Positions 16,551 to 24,933 of a stretch of DNA of 64,000 nucleotides are shown here, one piece after another. Position numbers and translations under genes: made by a program. The notes under the pieces were generated by a model, which did not search any database, had not been told where the DNA came from, and was given only the letters and a program-made list of their open reading frames with translations. The DNA is taken from NCBI GenBank assembly GCA_021815405.1, contig JAKAGV010000004.1, forward strand, positions 186,001 through 250,000, read 5' to 3'. Position 1 is the first letter of the stretch, and each line of letters begins with the position of its first letter. Origin of the DNA: Bacteroidota bacterium. GTDB lineage: Bacteria > Bacteroidota > Ignavibacteria > Ignavibacteriales > Ignavibacteriaceae.

Positions 16551-17315
16551 ATGAAAAATATTCTCAAAAAGCCTTTTATACGGAAAAGTTTAATAGCATT
16601 TGGCGCTTTTGTAGTCTTTGTGGTGGTAATGAATTACATCGTTATGCCTTGGTACGTAAGCGAACCAGAATTTAAAGTACCTAAAGTTTTAGGTATGAAG
16701 GAATCAGATGCTGTAAATGTTTTAAAAGACAGTAACTTGACTCCGGTTATTAGTGACACTACTTTCGACGAAAGATTTCCCCGCGGTTCTATTATTTATC
16801 AACGACCAAATGCTGGGGAGACCGTAAAGAAAGGAAGAAATATTTATCTTTTTATAAGCGGCGGTGAGCCCGTAGTTTCAGTTCCTTCTTTAAAAGGGAA
16901 ATCAATTATTGATGCCAGGTTTGCTCTTGAAAGAATTGGATTGAATTTAGGAAGGATAGATTCAATTACATCCGATTATCCTCAAAATGTAATTTTTGAT
17001 CAGCAATTTGCTGTCGGTACCCCATTAAAGAAAGGTGACTCTGTCGGAGTTTCTCTTAGCATTGGTCAAAGTATTGGGTCAATAACGGTTCCAAATTTGA
17101 TTGGCAAATCACTCGCAGATGCTGAAAAAATACTTGCCGACAGTACGCTTAAAGTTGGGAAAATAAATTACCAGCAATCGGTGTCGCTTCTCCCAAATAC
17201 TGTTTTAGACCAATATCCAAGCCAGGGAAATAAGGCTAACCCTGGCGATGCGATTGATTTGTTTGTAACTAAACCTGCGGATATGAATAATCAAAATCCA
17301 AATATGGGAAACTAA
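16551..17315 (+). CDS. Membrane-anchored triple PASTA-domain protein
   Basis: Residues 15-33 form one membrane segment and the rest is extracytoplasmic. Three PASTA domains follow at about 38-105, 107-175 and 178-245, each opening with a VP..(L/V).G motif and closing with a G..V/I.LF/VS element. PASTA domains bind unlinked peptidoglycan stems, usually as the sensor part of Ser/Thr kinases or PBPs. Here there is no kinase or transpeptidase domain, so it may be a free-standing wall-binding protein. Its TAA overlaps the rpe ATG by one base. Confidence 0.9.
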   Translation: MKNILKKPFIRKSLIAFGAFVVFVVVMNYIVMPWYVSEPEFKVPKVLGMKESDAVNVLKDSNLTPVISDTTFDERFPRGSIIYQRPNAGETVKKGRNIYLFISGGEPVVSVPSLKGKSIIDARFALERIGLNLGRIDSITSDYPQNVIFDQQFAVGTPLKKGDSVGVSLSIGQSIGSITVPNLIGKSLADAEKILADSTLKVGKINYQQSVSLLPNTVLDQYPSQGNKANPGDAIDLFVTKPADMNNQNPNMGN

Positions 17316-17974
17316 TGGCACAACTTGCACCATCAATTTTAGCTGCTGATTTTAGAAACCTCTCTCAACAAATCCGTCTTGTTGAAATGGCTGGAGCTGA
17401 TTTGATACATTGCGATATTATGGACGGACACTTTGTTCCTAATCTTACTTTTGGTCCGTTAATTATTAATGCTGCAAGACGTGCGACGGAACTTCCTCTG
17501 GATGTGCATTTAATGATCACCAATCCTGATAATTATTTGGAGGACTTTGTAAATGCAGGTGCTAACTCGATTATTGTTCATCAGGAAGCGGTAATTCATC
17601 TTAACAGAACAGTCCAGAGAATTAAAGAATTAGGAGTGAAAGCCGGTGTTGCCATAAATCCCTCGACTCCGGTAGATGTTTTAAAAGATATAGCAGAGTA
17701 TATTGATCAAGTGTTGATTATGTCTGTTAATCCAGGCTTTGGAGGTCAAAACTTCATTCCAAATTCAATTAGAAAAATTAAAGAAACTGTTCAATTACGA
17801 AAATCACTTAACGTAAATTTCTTAATTGAAGTTGACGGAGGCATCGATAACCGGACTGCAAAACCGATTCTCGAAGCAGGATGTGATATTTTTATTTCGG
17901 GCTCGGCAATATTTAAAGCAGATAATATAACGGCTGCTGCGACCGAGCTTTTAAACATTATTAAGAGGCGCTGA
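17315..17974 (+). CDS. rpe: Ribulose-phosphate 3-epimerase
   Basis: It interconverts ribulose-5-phosphate and xylulose-5-phosphate in the pentose phosphate pathway. The 219-residue TIM barrel shows the N-terminal APSILAAD, the metal-binding CDIMDG.FVPNLTFG, HLM, MSVNPGFGGQ and the closing phosphate-binding GSAIF motif. The start overlaps the upstream stop (TAATG), which indicates coupling. A hairpin follows the stop. Confidence 0.97.
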   Translation: MAQLAPSILAADFRNLSQQIRLVEMAGADLIHCDIMDGHFVPNLTFGPLIINAARRATELPLDVHLMITNPDNYLEDFVNAGANSIIVHQEAVIHLNRTVQRIKELGVKAGVAINPSTPVDVLKDIAEYIDQVLIMSVNPGFGGQNFIPNSIRKIKETVQLRKSLNVNFLIEVDGGIDNRTAKPILEAGCDIFISGSAIFKADNITAAATELLNIIKRR

Positions 17975-17975
17975 C

Positions 17976-18018
17976 AAAATCAATCTCAGTTTGAGGATTG
18001 ATTTTAATTTTCATTTTT
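17976..18018 (+). terminator. Terminator-like hairpin after rpe
   Basis: AAAATCAATC (17976-17985) pairs with GATTGATTTT (17996-18005), and the loop folds further (TCA with TGA), followed by TTTT-rich sequence to 18018. It lies in the 84-bp gap between rpe and folP. Confidence 0.6.
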
Positions 18019-18058
18019 TGCATTTGCTGAAAAACTAAAATATGCTTCGGGAGAGAAA

Positions 18059-19216
18059 TTGGTAATACAAATCGTTAATCTTTCTTATGCAGATGTTTTC
18101 AAAAGATACAGTTCGAACTACAATATCTATCGTGATGTTTTTCAGATCGGTTTGCTTGGATTAGAAATTAGAGAAGTTCCTGTAAGTCTTGCCGAGAATA
18201 TTCAGAAAGTCGTCCTAAGAGAAAAAGAGATTTGCTATAAATCAGAATTGAAGAATAAAAAATCGGTCAACCTTTTAATCCCGGGTTCTTTATGGGACAT
18301 AAAAGATATTTCAAAAAGAATATTAAAAAAAGGAGATGAGGATCTCGGTTATAAAATCATAAATGTGATAAAAAATTTTGAAGAGTACGGGACAGGATGT
18401 TTTAAAATAGGAGGCAAAGATTTTTGCTTTAGTAAATCCTATACTATGGGAATATTAAATGTTACCCCGGATTCTTTCTCCGATGGCGGTTTATATATCA
18501 GCACTGCTGATGCAATTAAGCACGGAATTGGAATGATAAAGCAGGGAGCGGATATAATTGATGTCGGAGGCGAATCAACCAGACCTGGTTCCGAAAATGT
18601 TTCTTCGGAAGAAGAACTAAAAAGAGTATTGCCGGTTATTGATGGAATTCTATCAATCAGACCTGAAGCCATTATTTCTGTAGATACTACAAAAAAGATA
18701 GTTGCAGAAAATGCCTTGGCACACGGTGCAAAAATTATTAACGATATCAGTGCTTTAACTAATGAGCCTGATATGGGTGAAGTAATAAAAAAACACAAAG
18801 CGGCTCTAGTTATTATGCATATGAAGGGAACACCAAAGGATATGCAGATAAATCCATATTACGATGATCCGGTAAAAGAAATTTATGATTTTCTTTTCGA
18901 ACGGCTACAAAAAATAAGTAAGTTTGGAATAAAAGAAATTTTCATTGATCCCGGTATAGGCTTTGGTAAACGTGTCGAAGATAATTTTGAACTAATAAGA
19001 AGATTGGATGATTTCAAAAGCCTTGGATATCCTATTCTTATTGGTGTATCAAGAAAATCTTTTATAGGAAAGACTTTAGATTTGCAGATTAATGAGCGAG
19101 ACACTGCAACTTCTTTAATGGAAGCATTAGCAATAAAGAGCGGTGCGCGAATAATTAGAACTCATAATATTGCAAATGGTGTTCAGGTTACTAGATTATT
19201 AAATCATCTAAGCTAA
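18059..19216 (+). CDS. folP: Dihydropteroate synthase with N-terminal extension
   Basis: It joins p-aminobenzoate to hydroxymethyl-dihydropterin pyrophosphate in folate synthesis. The C-terminal 260 residues form the TIM barrel, with GILNVTPDSFSDGG, DVGGESTRPG, DINDISAL-type and GVSRKSF motifs. About 125 residues precede this core and match no domain I recognise, making the protein 385 residues against the usual 260-290. The TTG start is chosen because a GGGAGA site lies 5-6 bases upstream; the next ATG would fall deep inside. It is followed six bases later by cdaA. Confidence 0.92.
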   Translation: MVIQIVNLSYADVFKRYSSNYNIYRDVFQIGLLGLEIREVPVSLAENIQKVVLREKEICYKSELKNKKSVNLLIPGSLWDIKDISKRILKKGDEDLGYKIINVIKNFEEYGTGCFKIGGKDFCFSKSYTMGILNVTPDSFSDGGLYISTADAIKHGIGMIKQGADIIDVGGESTRPGSENVSSEEELKRVLPVIDGILSIRPEAIISVDTTKKIVAENALAHGAKIINDISALTNEPDMGEVIKKHKAALVIMHMKGTPKDMQINPYYDDPVKEIYDFLFERLQKISKFGIKEIFIDPGIGFGKRVEDNFELIRRLDDFKSLGYPILIGVSRKSFIGKTLDLQINERDTATSLMEALAIKSGARIIRTHNIANGVQVTRLLNHLS

Positions 19217-19222
19217 AAGTAA

Positions 19223-20041
19223 ATGATTGAACTTTTTAAAATCGGATTCCTTACTGTAACCTTTACGGATATAATCGACATTGCAATTGTTACGTTCATC
19301 GTATACAAGCTTTATACTTTGTTGAAAGGAACAATTGCCGCTCAAGTATTTATCGGCTTAATGCTAGTTATATTTTTATCGTTTGTTGCAAATGCGATAA
19401 ATCTTAAAGTTCTATCCTGGATGTTGAAATTAGTTTCAGATATCTGGGTAATCACCTTCATAATTTTATTTCAACCTGAAATTCGAAGACTTTTAGTTAT
19501 CGTTGCAAAAAATCCATTCTTCAGATTATTTGTAAAATCAGAGTCTGCTCATCCAGCACAGATAATTGCTGATGCAGCCTTTGAGCTATCACAAAAGCAG
19601 CATGGCGCACTTATAATCGTTATTAAATCAACCGGCATTCGAGGTTATACGGAAACAGGAGAGATTTTAAATGCAAAACTAAGCATTCCTTTGCTTGGTA
19701 CTATCTTTTTCCCGCGTTCGCCTCTGCATGATGGAGCTGTTATTATAAAAGAAGAAACTATTGAAGCTGCACGATGTACTTTACCTTTATCAACATCAAC
19801 TTCTTTGAATGGCGAACCTCTCGGTATGCGGCACAGAGCCGGTTTGGGAATATCAGAACAAGCCGATGTTATAAGTGTAATAGTTTCGGAAGAGACTGGC
19901 AGCATTTCGGTTGCAGAGAACGGTCAATTAAATAGAGGATTATCAAGAGAAGGCTTACGGCTAAGACTTTCAAAGGCATATAAGAGCCCTGTTTTGAAAG
20001 GATGGAGAGGTTTAATTGAACAATATGTTAAAGAAAAATAA
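19223..20041 (+). CDS. cdaA: Diadenylate cyclase (c-di-AMP synthase)
   Basis: It makes cyclic di-AMP from two ATP at the inner membrane; the nucleotide controls potassium and osmotic balance in many bacteria. The 272-residue protein has three N-terminal membrane segments (about 12-82) and a DAC domain (about 105-240). The domain carries the catalytic DGA (in SPLHDGAVI) and the RHR motif (GMRHRAG). Following folP is an arrangement I recall from Bacteroidota and Chlorobiota. Its last 26 bases overlap the next gene. Confidence 0.96.
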   Translation: MIELFKIGFLTVTFTDIIDIAIVTFIVYKLYTLLKGTIAAQVFIGLMLVIFLSFVANAINLKVLSWMLKLVSDIWVITFIILFQPEIRRLLVIVAKNPFFRLFVKSESAHPAQIIADAAFELSQKQHGALIIVIKSTGIRGYTETGEILNAKLSIPLLGTIFFPRSPLHDGAVIIKEETIEAARCTLPLSTSTSLNGEPLGMRHRAGLGISEQADVISVIVSEETGSISVAENGQLNRGLSREGLRLRLSKAYKSPVLKGWRGLIEQYVKEK

Positions 20042-20681
20042 TGTTTGTGCAGTTATCCCTTTTTACAATGAAGCAGAAACAATTCAAGAAGTAGTCGATC
20101 GGTCATTAAATTTTGTAGATTGCGTTATTGCAGTAAATGATGGTTCTACGGATGGCTTTGCTCAATTAAAAAATTTCCAAAGAGTGATAGTAATTTCAAA
20201 TCAGAAAAATTCTGGCAAAGGATTCTCTTTAAACACTGGATTCCGAGAGAGCATAAAAAATAATTTTGATATTACAATAACACTTGACGCAGACCTCCAG
20301 CATGAACCTGAACAAATTCCCAAATTGATTAAAGAGATTGGCTCTTTTGATATAGTAATTGGAAATAGACTTGACGATTTAACAAAAATGCCGTTACTCA
20401 GAATTGCAAGTAATAAATTAACTTCATTTTTTTTAAGTTTAAAGACAGGACAAAAACTACTTGACACCCAATGCGGTTTCAGAGCATATAAAACAAAAAT
20501 TCTTACTGATATTCTTTCATCTTCCCATGGATTTGAAGCAGAAAGCGAAATACTCGTTAATGCCGCAAGAAAAAATTATAAAATTGGTTTTGTTCCAATC
20601 CCAACTATTTACGCCAATGAGAAAAGTAAAATGAAGACTTTCCAGGCAATAAGCGGATTTATTAAAGTATTATTGAGTTAG
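20016..20681 (+). CDS. Family 2 glycosyltransferase, DPM1-like
   Basis: A 221-residue cytoplasmic GT-A enzyme with VIPFYNEAETI near the start, NDGSTD, and the metal-binding LDADLQH, followed by TQCGFRAYK and FEAESE segments seen in dolichyl- or polyprenyl-phosphate sugar transferases. The TTG at 20016 is chosen because GGAGAGG lies five bases upstream; the ATG at 20025 would leave 14 bases. No membrane segments are present, so the acceptor lipid partner is unknown. It overlaps cdaA by 26 bases. Confidence 0.88.
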   Translation: MNNMLKKNNVCAVIPFYNEAETIQEVVDRSLNFVDCVIAVNDGSTDGFAQLKNFQRVIVISNQKNSGKGFSLNTGFRESIKNNFDITITLDADLQHEPEQIPKLIKEIGSFDIVIGNRLDDLTKMPLLRIASNKLTSFFLSLKTGQKLLDTQCGFRAYKTKILTDILSSSHGFEAESEILVNAARKNYKIGFVPIPTIYANEKSKMKTFQAISGFIKVLLS

Positions 20682-20685
20682 GCAT

Positions 20686-21147
20686 ATGCCGAAGGTGAAG
20701 TGGGAAATAAAAAACCTTTCTTCGGATTTATCATTAAAAGATGCATCCCGAAAAGTACTATCTAAAAAAATAAACAAATTAAAGTCTACAATTAAAGATT
20801 ATCTGAAAGATGAGACCCCTGAAAATCTACATCAAATCAGAATTGATGTAAGGCGTTTGCGTTACAACATGGAGTTGTTCATCTCATGTTTTGTTAGAAA
20901 GAAATTTTTAATATTTTATGATGTGGTTGCTAAATTACAGGATGCCACCGGTAAAATCAGAGATACCGATGTTTTATTATCAAATTTGCAATCTATCGAT
21001 TTGCCAGAAACATCAAGATCAAAAGATTCTATCACTAAAAGAATTGAAAGCGGCAATATTAAATTGAGAGAAGAATTGAAATTGTCCCTAAATGAATTTC
21101 TTCAGAGTAAAAGCTTAAAAGATTTTTTAAAAATGTTAAAGAAATGA
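20686..21147 (+). CDS. Short CHAD-domain protein
   Basis: The 153-residue all-helical protein contains the CHAD signature ENLHQIRIDVRRLRYNMELF and a second half-motif KLQDATGKIRDTDV. CHAD domains bind inorganic polyphosphate through these basic helices. At about half the usual CHAD length it covers mainly one helical bundle. A CYTH triphosphatase domain, the frequent partner, is absent here. A Ppx/GppA-type phosphatase at 26610-27533 hints at polyphosphate metabolism in the region, though not in the same operon. Confidence 0.85.
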   Translation: MPKVKWEIKNLSSDLSLKDASRKVLSKKINKLKSTIKDYLKDETPENLHQIRIDVRRLRYNMELFISCFVRKKFLIFYDVVAKLQDATGKIRDTDVLLSNLQSIDLPETSRSKDSITKRIESGNIKLREELKLSLNEFLQSKSLKDFLKMLKK

Positions 21148-21159
21148 AAGGAACTTAAA

Positions 21160-21837
21160 ATGAAACTAAGATATTTTTCCCACTCCGCATTCCAGTTTAC
21201 AGCAGATAACGGCAAAACTATTTTAATCGACCCGTTTCTTGACGGCAATCCGAATTCACCTGTAAAGTCCGATGATGTAAAAGCTGACTATATAATTTTG
21301 ACTCACGCGCACGGAGACCACATTGGAGATGCATTTAAAATAGGTAAGCGCTGCAACTCAACTTTTATTTGCGTAAATGAGCTGGCAAACTATTGTGCGT
21401 CAAAAGGATTTAACGCACACAACATGCATATCGGGGGTGGATTTAATTTTGATTTCGGCAGAGTAAAGTTTACAATTGCTCACCACGGCTCAATGACACC
21501 CGATAATCAATATGCCGGGGAACCTGCCGGAGTAATAATTTCTTCAGGCGGAAAAAACATTTATCATACCGGTGACACGGCATTATTTTATGATATGAAA
21601 CTCATCGGCGAGATGACTCCGATTGACTATATGCTTCTACCGATCGGTGATAATTTTACTATGGGAATTTCTGATGCATTAAAAGCTGTCGAACTGGTAA
21701 ATCCCAAAATTGCAATTCCAATTCATTACAATACATTCCCTGTTATAAAAGCAGATCCGAACGAATTTAAATCCAAATTGGAAGCAAATGGTAAGAAATG
21801 CCTCGTTATGAATTTCGGTGAAGAGATTCAATTATAA
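21160..21837 (+). CDS. UPF0173-type metallo-beta-lactamase fold hydrolase
   Basis: A 225-residue MBL-fold enzyme with the metal motif THAHGDHIGD at about 47-56, later ligands in IAHHGSM and YHTGDTALF, and a C-terminal IPIHYNTFP histidine. This combination and length match the UPF0173 group (B. subtilis YtkL). The natural substrate of the group is not established. AAAGGAAC precedes the ATG. Confidence 0.9.
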   Translation: MKLRYFSHSAFQFTADNGKTILIDPFLDGNPNSPVKSDDVKADYIILTHAHGDHIGDAFKIGKRCNSTFICVNELANYCASKGFNAHNMHIGGGFNFDFGRVKFTIAHHGSMTPDNQYAGEPAGVIISSGGKNIYHTGDTALFYDMKLIGEMTPIDYMLLPIGDNFTMGISDALKAVELVNPKIAIPIHYNTFPVIKADPNEFKSKLEANGKKCLVMNFGEEIQL

Positions 21838-21881
21838 ACTATTCGGTTTTTTAATTAACTTTACGACGTTTATTGTAAAAT

Positions 21882-21910
21882 ATTATTTTCAAAATCCTTA
21901 TGAAAATAAT
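21882..21910. other. 10-bp inverted repeat upstream of parA
   Basis: ATTATTTTCA (21882-21891) and TGAAAATAAT (21901-21910) are perfect inverted repeats in the 155-bp region before parA. It may be an operator or the terminator of the upstream gene. It does not resemble the parS consensus. Confidence 0.3.
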
Positions 21911-21992
21911 TTTAGAATAAGTATTTTAAAATGAATATTTAAAATTCATCTACGGTGAGTTGAAACCTTTTATTGTTTAATTAAAAAATTTA

Positions 21993-22769
21993 ATGGCGAA
22001 AATTATTTCAATAGCAAATCAGAAAGGCGGAGTAGGAAAGACTACCACTGCGATTAACTTATCTTCTTCGCTTGCTGCTGCAGAAAAAAAAACATTACTA
22101 ATTGATATTGATCCACAATCTAATTCATCCTCTGGCTTAAGTATAACAAACCATTCTCCTTCAGTGTATGAAGTGTTAATTGGAGTAGAGAATATTAACA
22201 AAGTTATTCTCAATAGTTATATGCCATTCCTGGATATCCTTCCCTCCAATATAAATCTTGTTGGCGCTGAAATTGAAATGGTTGACATGCCCAACAGAGA
22301 AAGTTTGCTTGGTCAGGCAGTTTCGAACTTGCAAACTAATTATGAATATATTATTATTGATTGTCCTCCTTCACTTGGTTTGCTTACATTAAATTCTTTA
22401 TCCGCATCGGACTCGGTTTTGATTCCGGTACAGTGCGAATACTTTGCTTTAGAAGGTCTAGGACAATTGCTTAATACTATTAATATCGTAAAGCAGCACT
22501 TCAATAAAAATCTGACAATTGAAGGTGTACTGCTAACAATGTTTGACAATCGCCTCAGGCTTTCTCAACAAGTCGCTGAAGAGGTAAAAAAATATTTTGG
22601 TGACAAAGTATTTAGAACAATTATTCACAGGAATGTAAGAATTTCTGAAGCGCCAAGTTACGGCAAACCGGTAATTTTATACGATGCAGTTTCAACCGGA
22701 TCGCAGAATTATATTGCCCTTGCCGCAGAACTGCTTGAAAGAAATTCGCAAGGGAATAATCTGAATTAA
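21993..22769 (+). CDS. parA: Chromosome partitioning ATPase ParA (Soj)
   Basis: A Walker-type ATPase (258 residues) that forms nucleoid-bound dimers and moves ParB-parS complexes. Features are the deviant Walker A KGGVGKTT (10-17), [11 protein letters not shown], and [12 protein letters not shown]. It lacks an N-terminal DNA-binding extension, as expected for chromosomal Soj rather than plasmid ParA. parB starts two bases after its stop. Confidence 0.97.
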   Translation: MAKIISIANQKGGVGKTTTAINLSSSLAAAEKKTLLIDIDPQSNSSSGLSITNHSPSVYEVLIGVENINKVILNSYMPFLDILPSNINLVGAEIEMVDMPNRESLLGQAVSNLQTNYEYIIIDCPPSLGLLTLNSLSASDSVLIPVQCEYFALEGLGQLLNTINIVKQHFNKNLTIEGVLLTMFDNRLRLSQQVAEEVKKYFGDKVFRTIIHRNVRISEAPSYGKPVILYDAVSTGSQNYIALAAELLERNSQGNNLN

Positions 22770-22771
22770 TT

Positions 22772-23713
22772 ATGACAAAATTAAAAACAGGCTTAGGTAG
22801 AGGGCTCGACGCTTTAATTAACCAGCAAAGCGTACAAGAGGCAAATAGTCAAATTAATTTTGCCGAGATTAAGCGAGATGACGGAAAGCAATACGATATT
22901 CTTGCCAAAATTCCAATCCAATCAATCTCATCAAACCCATTTCAGCCTAGAATGTATTTTGATCCGGAAGCGTTTGAAGAGTTAAAAAAATCAATCCTAT
23001 CGAATGGACTAATTCAGCCAATTACAGTACGACGTTTTAATAATTCATATCAATTAATTTCCGGCGAGCGACGACTAAAAGCATGCAGTGAAATTGGACA
23101 TAAAGAAATTCCTGCCTATATCATAAAGGTTGATTCCGATGAAACCATGCTTGCCATGGCTTTAATCGAAAATATCCAGAGAGAGAAATTAAATCCAATT
23201 GAAATTGGACTTGCATACAAACGGCTTATGGATGAATGCCATCTAACTCAGGAAGATATCGCGGACACTATTGGAAAAGATAGAACAACAATTGCCAACT
23301 CAATTCGTTTGCTAAAACTTCCTAAGCAAATTCAGGACAGTTTAATCAAAGGTGATATTTCTTCCGGTCATGCAAGGGCAATAATTAACTTACCTTCTGA
23401 AGCAGCTCAACTTGAAGTGCTTACTAAAATTCTTGAAGGAAGCCTTTCTGTAAGGAAGGTTGAGCAGTTGGTCCGGAAATATATGAAAGCGCAGGACCCG
23501 CAAAAAAAATCAATAACGGTTACGCCGAAAAATTCGATTTACACTGCAAGTGTAAATGATATTGAAGACAAGCTCAGGAAGTTATTCGGAACAAAGGTAA
23601 TCTGTAAACAAAAACAAGACGGTTCCGGTGAAATTACTATTGAATTTTATTCCAATGATGAGCTGGAACGTTTATTTGAACTCTTTGAAATTATTGACAA
23701 GACATATAGTTAA
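22772..23713 (+). CDS. parB: Chromosome partitioning protein ParB (Spo0J)
   Basis: A CTP-dependent DNA clamp that loads at parS. The 313-residue protein opens with the conserved GLGRGLDALI box, which stimulates ParA. The CTPase/ParB-N domain (about 45-140) has NPFQPR, SGERRLKA and ALIENIQREKLNPIE. The HTH domain (about 150-215) reads LTQEDIADTIGKDRTTIANSIRLLKLP. A C-terminal dimer domain follows. No parS site is evident in the window. Confidence 0.97.
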   Translation: MTKLKTGLGRGLDALINQQSVQEANSQINFAEIKRDDGKQYDILAKIPIQSISSNPFQPRMYFDPEAFEELKKSILSNGLIQPITVRRFNNSYQLISGERRLKACSEIGHKEIPAYIIKVDSDETMLAMALIENIQREKLNPIEIGLAYKRLMDECHLTQEDIADTIGKDRTTIANSIRLLKLPKQIQDSLIKGDISSGHARAIINLPSEAAQLEVLTKILEGSLSVRKVEQLVRKYMKAQDPQKKSITVTPKNSIYTASVNDIEDKLRKLFGTKVICKQKQDGSGEITIEFYSNDELERLFELFEIIDKTYS

Positions 23714-24179
23714 AACAGCACTTGTTTTGCTGCTGCTTTCTGGTTCTATTTTCGCTCAAGAGGATAAAATAGAAAGTAAACCCGAACCTTTAAGCGACTC
23801 TATATTTGTTATGCAAAAATCGCCTTGGGGTGCCGTCCTTCGAAGTGCTATTATTCCCGGCTGGGGACAGTTTTACACGAAGTCTTACTGGAAAATACCA
23901 GTTATTTGGGGTGTAGGTGTCTGGCTTATTTATGAATGGAACCAAAGCAATAAAAACATTAAATATTATAAAGAAATATATTATTCCACTAACAATAGTA
24001 ATTATTTAGGACTTAGTAGCGACTACCAAGATCAGAGGGACTTGTTTTCAATTTATATAGGGTTAACTTATTTATTAAATTTGGTTGATGCATACGTAGA
24101 TGCTCAGTTATTTGATTTCTCGATCAGCCCGGATATTTCAACTAAATCTCTCATGTTTAACATGAGGATGAATTTTTAA
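23694..24179 (+). CDS. DUF5683-like exported protein
   Basis: The product is about 161 residues if started at the TTG at 23694, which gives a compact signal peptide ending GSIFAQ. An ATG at 23628 would overlap parB by 86 bases and place a charged stretch before the signal. After a polar spacer comes SPWGAVLRSAIIPGWGQFYTKSYWKIP, the typical DUF5683 core, with hydrophobic segments around it. The function of the family is unknown; it is common in Bacteroidota and neighbours, often near parB or lysM genes. Its stop overlaps the next ATG by one base (TAATG). Confidence 0.75.
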   Translation: MTRHIVKTALVLLLLSGSIFAQEDKIESKPEPLSDSIFVMQKSPWGAVLRSAIIPGWGQFYTKSYWKIPVIWGVGVWLIYEWNQSNKNIKYYKEIYYSTNNSNYLGLSSDYQDQRDLFSIYIGLTYLLNLVDAYVDAQLFDFSISPDISTKSLMFNMRMNF

Positions 24180-24886
24180 TGAAGAATGTAATTGTCTGTA
24201 AAAACTGCGGGACGGAAAATCCTTTTTATGGTTTAATTTGTACTGATTGCAAATCATACATAAGAGATAGGATTTACAACGTAGACCTCTGGAAAGTTTT
24301 GGGACTTTTGATAGAAGATCCTCGAAAAGGTTTTCAGCTTATCATTCAATCAGAACACAAGAATTTTATTTTTTTCATTTTAATTTTTGCCGGGATTAAA
24401 TTTTTTATAGATTCTATTTACTTTACCCACTTGTCAATAAAGCTAGAACCTGATTTGGAACACTTCGTTAGAAATTATTTAATCGTGCTTACTGGAATTT
24501 CAATACTTCCTCTCATATTTGGAATCATAATGAAGACGATTGACAGATTATATGGTATCGCTACAAGAATCCTTGACAATTTTTCAATTCTAGTATATTC
24601 TTTTGTTCCCCAAGTTTTCGCACTGATCCTTTTATTTACGGTAGAAGCCACGGTATTTGGAGGAAATTTATTTTCAAAAAATCCTTCTCCATTCAATCTT
24701 AAAGAATTTCTTGCTTACACACTTTTAGGATTTGAAATTCTGATTCTTGTTTGGGGAGTCTATCTTTCAGTTATGGCTTTGTATACTCAAGCTAGAAATA
24801 TTATTTATTCGATTGTTGTTGGATTAGTCTTTAACATTTCGATTTATTTTTTCCTTTATCTTATCTCACTAAACTTCTATAATTAA
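24179..24886 (+). CDS. Zinc-ribbon plus Yip1-like multi-pass membrane protein
   Basis: A 235-residue protein starting with a zinc ribbon (CKNCG at 7-11 and CTDC at 21-24), a short linker and about five membrane segments with the EDPRKGFQLII entry typical of Yip1-type domains. Such proteins are often seen in Bacteroidota without assigned function. It is co-oriented with and overlaps the DUF5683 gene, so the two may act together in the envelope. A role in chromosome partitioning is not implied by adjacency alone. Confidence 0.75.
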   Translation: MKNVIVCKNCGTENPFYGLICTDCKSYIRDRIYNVDLWKVLGLLIEDPRKGFQLIIQSEHKNFIFFILIFAGIKFFIDSIYFTHLSIKLEPDLEHFVRNYLIVLTGISILPLIFGIIMKTIDRLYGIATRILDNFSILVYSFVPQVFALILLFTVEATVFGGNLFSKNPSPFNLKEFLAYTLLGFEILILVWGVYLSVMALYTQARNIIYSIVVGLVFNISIYFFLYLISLNFYN

Positions 24887-24933
24887 ATTAGTATTTTTAA
24901 GTCATTATTATTTTTTAACTCGTTACAAATCTC

